From: Edaphobacter bradus
GTDB lineage: Bacteria > Acidobacteriota > Terriglobia > Terriglobales > Acidobacteriaceae
Length of the DNA: 64,000 nt
Assembly (NCBI RefSeq): GCF_025685645.1
Contig: NZ_JAGSYF010000002.1
Span: forward strand, 804,906-868,905
Reading direction: 5' to 3'
Shown here: positions 47,029-54,786 of the stretch, piece after piece
Layout: each line of letters begins with the position of its first letter
How positions within the stretch are numbered: the stretch's first letter is position 1
Position numbers and translations under genes: made by a program
Notes under the pieces: generated by a model
Databases searched by the model: none
Told to the model about the DNA's origin: nothing
What the model saw: only the letters and a program-made list of their open reading frames with translations

Positions 47029-47227
47029 GATCTATTTCTCCTGGGTTTGCCGACAAGGCACTTCGTTCGCTTTCGCGATGCCGACAGAAGAGTAGGAGAG
47101 CAAGAGCATGATGGATGGTTGCCCTTGCACGACGGCGAGGAAGTGCCGTAAGTGACGGTGTTTTGGAGCAAGTGGCGGAAAACACTGCGTCAGATTTTTT
47201 GCAAAAAAAGAAGATGGGGCAGCAACG

Positions 47228-47256
47228 CGAAAAGAGCCACTCCAAAGAGTGGCTCC
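47228..47256 (-). terminator. rpmH terminator
   Basis: On the minus strand GAGCCACTC TTTG GAGTGGCTC is followed by TTTTCG: perfect 9-bp stem (47234-47255 on the plus strand), about 60 bases after the rpmH stop codon. rpmH is thus separated from rnpA by a transcription stop. Confidence 0.8.
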
Positions 47257-47314
47257 TTTGAAAACGTTTCGAAAAAAGGTTTGGGAGAATTTCTCCCCCA
47301 TGGAATCTTGAGGG

Positions 47315-47470
47315 TTAGTCGCGGAAACCAGCGCTGACAGCGATCTTGTGACGGCCCTTGGCGCGGCGGCGGCTGAGAACGGCGGCGCCAGCCTTGGACT
47401 TCATGCGGCTGAGGAAGCCGTGGGTCTTCGAGCGGCGGCGGCGGTTGGGTTGAAATGTACGCTTCGGCAT
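47315..47470 (-). CDS. rpmH: Ribosomal protein bL34
   Basis: 51 residues: [51 protein letters not shown]. The family signature is complete; the C-terminus is a few residues longer than the usual 44-46. The 5' leader on the minus strand has CAGGAG before the ATG and a small hairpin (GGCAGGA/TCCTGCC, 47487-47504). It is divergent from dnaA, with 773 bases between, the usual arrangement near an origin. Confidence 0.95.
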   Translation of the reverse strand: MPKRTFQPNRRRRSKTHGFLSRMKSKAGAAVLSRRRAKGRHKIAVSAGFRD

Positions 47471-48243
47471 GAAACTAACTCCTGAGGGCAGGAGTGTTCC
47501 TGCCGGATCTTTTTAGCTATTGCAGCAATTACTGATTGTACCTGATCGGACGGGATTTTCACAGGGAGAACGCGGGGCGACCGCGGATGGGCACGGAAAA
47601 GCGCGGAATCAAAGACGGAACGCAGAACGGAAGTCTCTCTCCAAACAACGCTACGTATCGATTTAGGAATGGATACAGAATTAGCGGGCCAACTTTTTAG
47701 ATTGGCGTATTTGCTTAAATCCGTGTTCCTTTGCGCGCATCCGTGGTCGCTCTTTGGGGTCGTCAGATTGGTGTTCCCGCCGGTCCGGTGCGGCATCGCG
47801 ATTGGCTGGAAATTCTTCTTGGCGGGTAACACAAGAACCGGTTTAGGAATAGAGGCTAACGCTAGTCATCGCACGATTTCTTGTGTGCGGAAATGACACG
47901 ATTTGGACATCTTCACCGAGAATGGTGCAACTATTTTTTTTCAAAGATTCCGCTTGAAAAGGGCGTGGAAATCCGTGCTACTATCGAGTCCGTTTAGTAA
48001 GACTTTTTTCTGCACTACCAGGTGTTCCGCACTCTGCCTTTACTTGTTTTATTAATCCACTCCGCACTCCGATGACCTCGGTATCAAGCGGCGGGAATTC
48101 TGGCAAATACGGACACGTCACGACCTGCCTGATACTGGTGGGAGGGACGTCTGTTTTGCCGCTCTGACTTTTTATGGTTTCCAGGAGCTTCAACGTGCGT
48201 GCATCCGGGTTTGGAACAGGGAAGAAAATAAAAGGAAAAAAGA
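47471..48243. other. rpmH-dnaA intergenic region
   Basis: Contains divergent promoters for rpmH and dnaA and an inverted pair of repeat B (47578-47610 GACCGCGGATGGGCACGGAA; 47712-47755 AATCCGTGTTCCTTTGCGCG, CATCCGTGGTCGC). I searched both strands by eye for TTATCCACA-like boxes and saw none with one mismatch or fewer, so this region is not the obvious oriC despite its usual role. AT-rich runs near 47930-47945 and 47995-48010 could belong to the dnaA promoter. Confidence 0.5.
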
Positions 48244-49677
48244 ATGTCATTCGTTCCTACGGCAACTGCCGTACTGAATTACTGGGTCCGCATTCTCGCT
48301 GCTCTTGAAAAGAAGATCAATCGTCAGTCATACGAAACATGGCTGAAGCCGACGCGATTTTCTCATCTTGAGGGTAAGAAGCTCTTTGTGCGGGTTCCCT
48401 CTTCCGACTTTCAACATATTGGTGACCGCTATGCGGACCTGATCCAGGAGGCGATCGAGAATCTGGGTCTCGATATTGAGTCGGTTGCGTTTACAGCGCC
48501 TGATCCGGAGGCGAGGCAGCCGAAGGTCCGTGAGGACGGCGGGTTTGCGGCTGTGCCGAGCCACAGCCAGAGCGCTCCGCGGCAGAACCGACCGGGCACG
48601 CTAACGACGGGCGCGACGGCGGCGCCCGGGCCGGAGCAGTCACGGTTTGACTGGAATACGGCGGCGAATCTGAATCCGAAATATGTCTTCGACGCGTTTG
48701 TGATCGGGAGCGGCAACCAGTTCGCTTCCGCGGCGGCGCAGGCCGTCGCCGAAAGGCCGTCGAAGGCGTACAACCCGCTGTTTCTGTACGGCGGCGTTGG
48801 GATGGGCAAGACGCACCTGATGCAGGCGATCGGTCACGACGTGAAGCGCAGGCAGCCGCATGCGTCGATCTGCTATGTGAGCGGCGAGAAGTTCACCAAC
48901 GAGATGATCGACTGCGTGCGGTACCAGAAGATGACGAGCTTCCGAGACAAGTTCCGCAACGTGGATGTGCTGCTGATCGACGACATCCAATTCCTCGCAG
49001 GCAAGGAGCGCACGCAGGAGGAGTTCTTCCATACGTTCAACGCGCTGCATGAGTCGATGAAGCAGATTGTGATTGCGAGCGACCGGCCACCGAAGGAGCT
49101 CGCGGACTTCGAGGACCGTCTGCGGTCGCGGTTTGAGTGGGGGCTGATCGCGGACATTCAGCCGCCTGATCTTGAGACGAAGGTCGCGATCCTGCAGAAG
49201 AAGGCGGAGAACGAGCAGACTCAGCTTCCGACGGACGTGGCGATGTTCATCGCGTCGAATGTGCGGACGAACGTGCGCGAGCTTGAGGGCGCGCTGGTGC
49301 GGCTGATCGCGTGGTGCTCGATGCACGGCGTGGAGATTTCGCTCGCGGTCGCGCAGCAGTGCCTGAAGCAGTTCATCGATACGCAGGTGCGGAAGATCAC
49401 GATCGAGACGATTCAACGCACGGTGGCCGAGCAGTTCGGGATGCGCGTGGCTGAGCTGAAGCAGAAGAACAACTCGCGGCAGGTTGTGGTTCCGCGGCAG
49501 ATTGCGATGTATCTGGCGAAGCAGCTCACGGAGGCTTCGCTGCCGGAGATCGGAAGGCAGTTCGGAGGCAAGCACCATACGACGGTGATGCACTCGATTG
49601 CGAAGATCGATGAGCAGCGGCGGACGGATAAGGATCTGAACCGGACCGTGAATAAGCTGATGGAGACGTTGAGTTAG
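48244..49677 (+). CDS. dnaA: Chromosomal replication initiator DnaA
   Basis: 477 residues. Domain I: YWVRILAALEKKINRQSYETWLKPTRF; domain II, a linker of about 50 polar residues (100-150); domain III, AAA+: YGGVGMGKTHLMQAIGHDV (Walker A, about 181-199), DVLLIDDIQFLAGKERTQEEFFHTFNAL (Walker B), SDRPPKELADFEDRLRSRFEWGL; domain IV: LPEIGRQFGGKHHTTVMHSIAKI (about 440-462), the DNA-binding signature for DnaA boxes. AGGA lies seven bases before the ATG. A terminator follows; dnaN, normally next, is 3.7 kb away. Confidence 0.97.
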   Translation: MSFVPTATAVLNYWVRILAALEKKINRQSYETWLKPTRFSHLEGKKLFVRVPSSDFQHIGDRYADLIQEAIENLGLDIESVAFTAPDPEARQPKVREDGGFAAVPSHSQSAPRQNRPGTLTTGATAAPGPEQSRFDWNTAANLNPKYVFDAFVIGSGNQFASAAAQAVAERPSKAYNPLFLYGGVGMGKTHLMQAIGHDVKRRQPHASICYVSGEKFTNEMIDCVRYQKMTSFRDKFRNVDVLLIDDIQFLAGKERTQEEFFHTFNALHESMKQIVIASDRPPKELADFEDRLRSRFEWGLIADIQPPDLETKVAILQKKAENEQTQLPTDVAMFIASNVRTNVRELEGALVRLIAWCSMHGVEISLAVAQQCLKQFIDTQVRKITIETIQRTVAEQFGMRVAELKQKNNSRQVVVPRQIAMYLAKQLTEASLPEIGRQFGGKHHTTVMHSIAKIDEQRRTDKDLNRTVNKLMETLS

Positions 49678-49710
49678 GAAGTTAGCCGGTCAGCAGCTAG
49701 TGTTAGCGGA

Positions 49711-49740
49711 AGGGCCAACTCGTGGAGTTGGTCCTTTTTG
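49711..49740 (+). terminator. dnaA terminator
   Basis: GGCCAACTC (49713-49721) GTG GAGTTGGTC (49725-49733) followed by CTTTTTG. Strong rho-independent type; uncouples dnaA from downstream genes. Confidence 0.85.
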
Positions 49741-49805
49741 CGTTTGGGCGTTGGAGTGGAACTCCTTGGGTATGATTGCGTATCTATCGTCGCGGAGGTC
49801 CACCA

Positions 49806-50219
49806 ATGAGGAGGCGCACGAAAATCATTCTCGCGGTGCCACTGGTTCTCATTTCCCTACTTGCGGTCGGTGCACTCGATTACTCCGTGGACCAACGGCG
49901 AATCAAGGCTGAGGAGAAAGCTATCTACTCTGCGCAGCTCCCGCTTTATTCGAGTTTCCTGAAACCGGGGATGCAGCGTATCGATGTCGAACACGAACTT
50001 CGCAGTCGCTCCATTTCGTTCAGGCCGAATTACGAGTATGGTCAGTATCCTAAAGATGAGTTCATTCTTCTTAAAAGAATCGGTTCGCCCGTTTGGTATT
50101 GCAGTTACGAAGACATCACCCTTCAGCTCGAATTCAATTCCAGCTTCAATCCTGCGCATCCGGAGGACGACCCTCTAACCGGAATCAGCGAGTATCGCGT
50201 GCTCATTGATTGTCTTTAG
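49806..50219 (+). CDS. Membrane-anchored hypothetical protein
   Basis: 137 residues from ATG 49806, with GGAGG seven bases upstream; an in-frame TTG at 49776 is not needed. N-terminal RRRTKIILAVPLVLISLLAVGALDY is a signal anchor. The outer domain has KPGMQRIDVEHELRSRSISFRPNYEYGQYPKDEFILLKRIGSPVWYCSYEDITLQLEFNSS, reminiscent of small periplasmic SmpA/BamE-like folds (GM-x-R-x-x-V-x-x-x-L), a weak analogy. Inserted between dnaA and dnaN. Confidence 0.65.
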   Translation: MRRRTKIILAVPLVLISLLAVGALDYSVDQRRIKAEEKAIYSAQLPLYSSFLKPGMQRIDVEHELRSRSISFRPNYEYGQYPKDEFILLKRIGSPVWYCSYEDITLQLEFNSSFNPAHPEDDPLTGISEYRVLIDCL

Positions 50220-50336
50220 AAGTGGCGCTCTTCGATAGAGCGCGAAGGACGCCACGACGGCATAAGTGATGGGGAACGGACTGACTTTGTTACAAATTTT
50301 CTTGTTTTCTCGACGAGCGCGGGATAAAGAAGGGGT

Positions 50337-51767
50337 ATGACCTCCATTTTGCGTTCTTTCCTGATGGCTGTTGTGTGTCTGCTGGGGATGGTGATGCCGC
50401 TGGGAGCGGCGGCGCAGGCTCCGGTGAGGCTGGTCGTGACGCATGCGTACCTGTTTACGATGGCGCCTTCGCAGCGGGAGCCGTTCACCGGATACATCGC
50501 GGTAGGGGCCGATGGCAGGATCGCTGCGGTGGGCAAGGGTGAGCCTCCTGCTTCCCTGAAGACGACGACGGTGCTGGATGCGAAGGGACACTGGGTGATC
50601 CCGGGGTTCATCTCGGCGCATAGCCACCTGTGGCAGGCGGCGTATCGCGGGCTGGCGGCGGACAAGACGCTGCTGGGATGGATCGACGAGTTGTATGGCA
50701 GACAGGTCGTGCATGCCACAGATGAGGACCTGTACTGGTTCACGCTGGAGGGCGGACTCGATCATCTGCTGCACGGGGTGACGGCGGCCTACAACTTCAA
50801 CTACAGCGGGCACACGCGGGCGGGGAAAGAGCTGTTTAGCGAGCAGGTGTTTCGCGGAGAGATGGAGTCGGGGATTCGCTTTGTGCATGGATGGGAGCCA
50901 GGGAAAGTGAGTGAGACCCACACGCTGGAAGTGGCGCGGGAGCAATTGAAGACGTTTCTGGACTGGACGGCGACACAAACGGCAATGAACAAAGAGCCGC
51001 AGGCGCGCGACAGGCTGCTCTCGGTGATGATCAATGGCGGGACCGCGTTCGATGGCACTGCGAAGCAGGCGGTGATGGAGGCCGCGCTGATGAAGGAGTT
51101 CAACCTTGGGAACCAGAGCCACTATCTGGAACAGCCGGAGACGCAGGTGGAGGACCGTGAAAAGATCTGGCCATGGTTCACGGACGCAGGCCTCGTGAAC
51201 AACAGGATGATCTTCGGGCACTTCATCCACACGGACGCGGCGATTGTGGCGACCACAGCGAAGGCGGGCGCGGCGATGGCGTGGAATCCGCTGTCGAACG
51301 GCCGGCTGGCATCGGGCGTTGCGGATATTCCTGCGTACCTGAAGGCCGGGGTGCGCGTGGGGATGGGGGTGGATGGCGAGGCGAGCGCAGATCTGGCGGA
51401 CCCGTTCGAGAATATGCGCACGGGGCTGTATGCGATTCGCGACAAGTATGAGAACGCGGGCGTGATGAGCCCGTATGACGTTCTGCGGCTGCATACGATG
51501 GGCAGCGCGGATGTCCTGGGAGTCGCGGACAAATTGGGGAGTCTTGAGATGGGCAAGATGGGGGATTTTCTGGTGATCGACCCCGGCGAACTGGGGCACG
51601 TCTTCGATCCGTATGCGACGCTGGTGTTTGTGACGAGCCAGCCGGATATCGAGCGCGTGTATGTGGGGGGCGAGTTGGTGGTGGAGCGCGGCAAGCTGGT
51701 GAAGCAGGATCTCGGCAGGGTGGAGCGCGAGGTGAAGGAGCGGGTGGCGGCTCGGAGTGTGAAATAG
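50337..51767 (+). CDS. Secreted amidohydrolase family protein
   Basis: 476 residues with signal peptide MTSILRSFLMAVVCLLGMVMPLGAAAQ. Urease/ATZ-TRZ-type metal-dependent hydrolase: IPGFISAHSHLWQA (about 95-108, the HxH metal ligands), FVHGWEPG (about 184), FGHFIHTDAAIV (about 300, His), MGVDGEASADLADPFENMRTG (about 340-360, Asp) and the C-terminal ADKLGSLEMGKMGDFLVIDPGELGHV beta-strand region. Predicted to hydrolyse an amide, amidine or deaminate a ring compound in the periplasm; substrate unknown. No operon partner. Confidence 0.85.
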   Translation: MTSILRSFLMAVVCLLGMVMPLGAAAQAPVRLVVTHAYLFTMAPSQREPFTGYIAVGADGRIAAVGKGEPPASLKTTTVLDAKGHWVIPGFISAHSHLWQAAYRGLAADKTLLGWIDELYGRQVVHATDEDLYWFTLEGGLDHLLHGVTAAYNFNYSGHTRAGKELFSEQVFRGEMESGIRFVHGWEPGKVSETHTLEVAREQLKTFLDWTATQTAMNKEPQARDRLLSVMINGGTAFDGTAKQAVMEAALMKEFNLGNQSHYLEQPETQVEDREKIWPWFTDAGLVNNRMIFGHFIHTDAAIVATTAKAGAAMAWNPLSNGRLASGVADIPAYLKAGVRVGMGVDGEASADLADPFENMRTGLYAIRDKYENAGVMSPYDVLRLHTMGSADVLGVADKLGSLEMGKMGDFLVIDPGELGHVFDPYATLVFVTSQPDIERVYVGGELVVERGKLVKQDLGRVEREVKERVAARSVK

Positions 51768-51798
51768 ACCGCGATGGGCGCGCTCCGCAGAGGTCCTG

Positions 51799-51905
51799 AT
51801 TCCCACCCTTCGCGATGAAGCTGCGAAGGATGGGGCACCAGAGCGTGGGTGGCCCTCCAGACGAACAGCAGATTCCTCGGCTTCGCTCGGAATGACAACC
51901 AGAAG
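51799..51905. repeat. Composite repeat A-C-D
   Basis: A: TTCCCACCCTTCGCGATGAA, GCTGCGAAGGATGGGGCACC; C: GTGGCCCTCCAGACGAACAG, CAGATTCCTCGGCTTCGCTC, GGAATGACAACCAG; D: AAGGGCAACGGCGAAGGCGA. Same A-C order as 23396, 39538 and 53042. Confidence 0.85.
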
Positions 51906-51956
51906 GGCAACGGCGAAGGCGAGGACAACGGGACTGGTTTCCAGTTCGGCCTGGAG

Positions 51957-52610
51957 TCAGTAGGAGATGTAGACGCCTTTGCGGATCCATTGGGGGGAGT
52001 TGATCTGCTGGAACATGAAGGCGGCTACGTCTGCGCGGGAGATGTGGGTGGCGTTGAGGGGAAGGGCGTCGCCGTCGACGCAGCAACGGCCGCGGAGCGG
52101 TCCGTTGGTGAGCATGGGGGGCATGACCATTGTCCAGTCGAGGCCGCTAGTGGAGAGCGCCTTGTACTGGAAGACCTGCGAGGCAACGGGCCACTTGAGC
52201 ACCGTCTTGTAGATGATCTTCTGGACGATCCAGCGGCGCCAGGCGGGCTGGAAGTCGAGCGAGTCGGGGAGGGCCCCGGCGGAGCCGAGCACGATGATGC
52301 GGCGAACGGGCTTGTGAGTCGTGGCGGTCTCCTGCATGGCCTGGACGATGAGGGGAACGGCGCGCTCGAGCACGTCCTCGCGGCGGAGCGAGCGCGCTCC
52401 GAGGGTGGAGAAGACGACGTCGGCGGCACGGACGGTGTCGGCGACGGCCAGGGGATCGAAGACGCTGCCGTGTACGACGCAGACGTGGCCGGCGAAGTAG
52501 GGAAACTCACGGCTGCGGACAAGCACAGTCACGTGGTGGCCTCCCTTGACGCAGCGTCTGGTGAGGAGACTTCCGGTGGCGCCGCTTGCTCCGAAGATAG
52601 CGACTCGCAT
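51957..52610 (-). CDS. NmrA/SDR-type NAD(P)-binding protein (biliverdin reductase B-like)
   Basis: 217 residues of the atypical SDR fold that includes flavin/biliverdin reductase: MRVAIFGASGATGSLLTRRCVKGGHHVTVLVRS (NAD(P)-binding GxxGxxG), ADTVRAADVVFSTLGARS, RIIVLGSAGALPDSLDF and LSTSGLDWTMVMPPMLTNGP near the C-terminal third. No SYK triad. Cytoplasmic; substrate unknown. It is convergent with the amidohydrolase gene across a composite repeat and lies in the dnaA-dnaN gap. Confidence 0.82.
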   Translation of the reverse strand: MRVAIFGASGATGSLLTRRCVKGGHHVTVLVRSREFPYFAGHVCVVHGSVFDPLAVADTVRAADVVFSTLGARSLRREDVLERAVPLIVQAMQETATTHKPVRRIIVLGSAGALPDSLDFQPAWRRWIVQKIIYKTVLKWPVASQVFQYKALSTSGLDWTMVMPPMLTNGPLRGRCCVDGDALPLNATHISRADVAAFMFQQINSPQWIRKGVYISY

Positions 52611-53380
52611 AGGGGACTCCGCCGTTTGGGTTTCGGACTAATTATCCTCCGGGATTGGAGCGAGATGTGGGAAAAGTGGGCGGGCAAAGTCACTGATTTC
52701 ATTTTGTTTGGGGAGCATTCCCACGGGACGCACGCAGTCTTCCCGGTGCAGTGTGGATGTGGGCTGTGAAGAAGTGGGATAAACGAGGGCGCAATGCGTA
52801 GGGTGGTCCCGGCGATCCGAAGTTTGCGAGATGGAGGGACGAGTTTTCTAAAACCGGGACGGTGGGTAAATTCATGCAGCGAAAGAAGATGGGAAGGTTA
52901 TCCACTTTTCAGCAGCGAACGGTTAAGGCTACGGGGAATCTATAGAGTTTGAGTACTTAACTAGTCTTTAAAACTCATCGCGTCCCGTCTTGACATTGGT
53001 GGTGGTCCGGTCTGGGTTTTGGGCGGCCGGGGCGATTGTGCCTTTCCACCCATGCCGCGATGAGGAGGCGGCGTGAAGGGGGCACCCGAGCAGGAGTGGC
53101 GGCCTTGGGGAAACAGCAGAGTCCTCCGCTGCGCTTCGGAATGCCAACCAAAACGACATCGGGAGGGAGAGCCACACAATGGACGTGCTTTCCACAAAGA
53201 TTTGTGTCGCATGGGGGACGGGTGTGACCCTAGAATCAAGCAGGCGAGTGATGCCGGCGCAGAGGAGCCTGGTTGTGCTCTGCACGCAGAGCACGATTCG
53301 GTGTACAGTTTGGCCAGCAACCCCGAATGCCAACGACGGAGAGAACCACAGTGACGACGACCGCTACCCAGGAGTCCGAG
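52611..53380. other. Region upstream of dnaN
   Basis: 770 bases without a gene. Two DnaA-box-like sequences are present: TTATCCACT (about 52898) and TGTGGATGT (about 52751, reverse orientation), too few and too scattered for a convincing origin. A composite A-C repeat lies at 53042-53150 (CCACCCATGCCGCGATGAGG, AGGCGGCGTGAAGGGGGCAC). The dnaN promoter must be in the last 200 bases. Confidence 0.45.
53042..53150. repeat. Degenerate composite repeat A-C upstream of dnaN
   Basis: CCACCCATGCCGCGATGAGG, then GGCGTGAAGGGGGCACCCGA, then the C-type block AAACAGCAGAGTCCTCCGCT, GCGCTTCGGAATGCC. More diverged than other copies; the A stem no longer pairs fully. Confidence 0.6.
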
Positions 53381-54541
53381 ATGACCGCAACCGCCCCCAC
53401 GGGCAACCTCGAGATCACCGTTTCACGCGCGGAGCTTCTGCGCGAGCTGACGGCGGCGCAGTCGGTGGTGGAGAGAAAGACGACGATTCCGATTCTGTCG
53501 AACTTTCTGTTTGAGGCGACGCAGAGCGAGAGCGGCGACCGGCTGGCGATTACGGCGACCGATCTGGACCAGAGCATGCGGACGAGTTGCGCGGCGAAGG
53601 TGAAGAAGCCGGGCGCGTGCACGATTCCGGCTCGCAAGCTGTACGACTACATCAAGCTGCTGCCCGAGGGCGAGATCTCCATCAAGCTGATGGACAACCA
53701 CTGGGTGCAGATTCGCGCGGGGCGCTCGAACACGAAGATGGTGGGGATGGCGCGAGCGAACTTCCCGCAGGTCCCGGAGTTTCCGGCGTCGGGCGCGGTG
53801 AAGATCTCGGTGGCCGCGCTGAAGGACATGATTGCGAAGACGATCTTCGCAATCTCAAACGAAGAGAGCCGCTACACGCTGAACGGCGCGCTGCTGGTGC
53901 TGAAGGCGGAGTCGATGGCGATGGTGGCGACCGATGGCCACAGGCTGGCGCACATCGAAAAGCTGGGAGAGACGCTGGAGGGCGTGAGCGGCGAGAAGAA
54001 GACGCTGATTCCGCGAAAGGCGCTGAGCGAGCTGGCGGGGCTGCTGTCGAATACGGAGGCCGAGACGCTGGAGTTCGGCGAGGACGAGCAGACGCTGTAC
54101 TTCCGTGTGGGCGGACGTGTGCTGACGAGCCGCAAGCTGACGGGGCAGTTCCCGAACTACGAGGCCGTGCTTCCGCGGGACAACAACAAGTTTGTGATCG
54201 TGCGCTCGGAGGACCTGATGGGTTCGATCCAGCGCGTGGCGCAGTTTGCCGATGAGCGCTCGGGCGCGATCAAGATGCGGCTGGAGCAGAATGAGCTGAA
54301 GCTGTCGTCGTCGTCGTCGGAGGCGGGCGAGTCGGAGGACTCGATTGAGACTCCGTATAACTACGATCCTCTGGTGGTGGGGTTCAACAGCCAGTACCTG
54401 CTGGACTTTCTGAAGGCGACAGGAAACACCGGCGAGGTCAGGCTGGAGTTCAAGGACGCGCAGAGCGCAGGACAGATGCGGCCCGAGGATGGGAATGAGG
54501 ATGTGAAGTACCGGTACATCCTGATGCCGATGCGGATCTGA
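53381..54541 (+). CDS. dnaN: DNA polymerase III sliding clamp (beta subunit)
   Basis: 386 residues from ATG 53381 (AGGAG six bases upstream); an in-frame GTG at 53351 with GGAGAG is a possible alternative. Three-domain clamp: LEITVSRAELLRELTAAQSVVERKTTIPILSNFLFEA at the start, the first to second domain junction around ARANFPQVPEFPASGAVKISVAALKDMIAKTIFAISNEESRYTLNGALLV (about 115-165), TDGHRLAHIEKLGE, and the C-terminal hydrophobic pocket ending YRYILMPMRI. It forms the dimeric ring that holds polymerase on DNA. Separated from dnaA by three genes and repeats. Confidence 0.96.
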   Translation: MTATAPTGNLEITVSRAELLRELTAAQSVVERKTTIPILSNFLFEATQSESGDRLAITATDLDQSMRTSCAAKVKKPGACTIPARKLYDYIKLLPEGEISIKLMDNHWVQIRAGRSNTKMVGMARANFPQVPEFPASGAVKISVAALKDMIAKTIFAISNEESRYTLNGALLVLKAESMAMVATDGHRLAHIEKLGETLEGVSGEKKTLIPRKALSELAGLLSNTEAETLEFGEDEQTLYFRVGGRVLTSRKLTGQFPNYEAVLPRDNNKFVIVRSEDLMGSIQRVAQFADERSGAIKMRLEQNELKLSSSSSEAGESEDSIETPYNYDPLVVGFNSQYLLDFLKATGNTGEVRLEFKDAQSAGQMRPEDGNEDVKYRYILMPMRI

Positions 54542-54591
54542 GTGCTGCGCGTAGGACCACAAAGAAGCGCCTTCGGCGCGAGAGACAATGC

Positions 54592-54623
54592 AAAGGCCTG
54601 GCTTAATGATGCCGGGCCTTTTC
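54592..54623 (+). terminator. dnaN terminator
   Basis: AAAGGCCTGGC (54592-54602) TTAATGAT GCCGGGCCTTTTC: stem with one mismatch and a T-tract. About 50 bases after the stop codon. Confidence 0.75.
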
Positions 54624-54786
54624 GTGGTTGGTTGTGTTTTCTCTTCGATTCACTTCTCATTCATTCTCCATTAACTCCTTCCAGTTAGCGTTGACGTATC
54701 CGACAACCGACACGATACCCAGTCTGGGTCTTCATCATTTTTAGGAGTGGTCGGAACTCCCTTAACTCCCGAGGCTACCTCACACA

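Noticed and set aside
47471..48243. oriC between rpmH and dnaA
   Set aside because: This is the usual place in many bacteria, but I could find no DnaA-box-like sequence with at most one mismatch there. The rsmG-parA gap is better supported.
50175..51806. 543-codon minus-strand open frame opposite the amidohydrolase
   Set aside because: A shadow: Arg/His/Pro/Leu-rich, no domain, and exactly covers the amidohydrolase, whose motifs are clear.
52751..52906. oriC upstream of dnaN
   Set aside because: Only two isolated boxes (TGTGGATGT and TTATCCACT), about 150 bases apart and in opposite orientation. Kept as a weaker alternative only.
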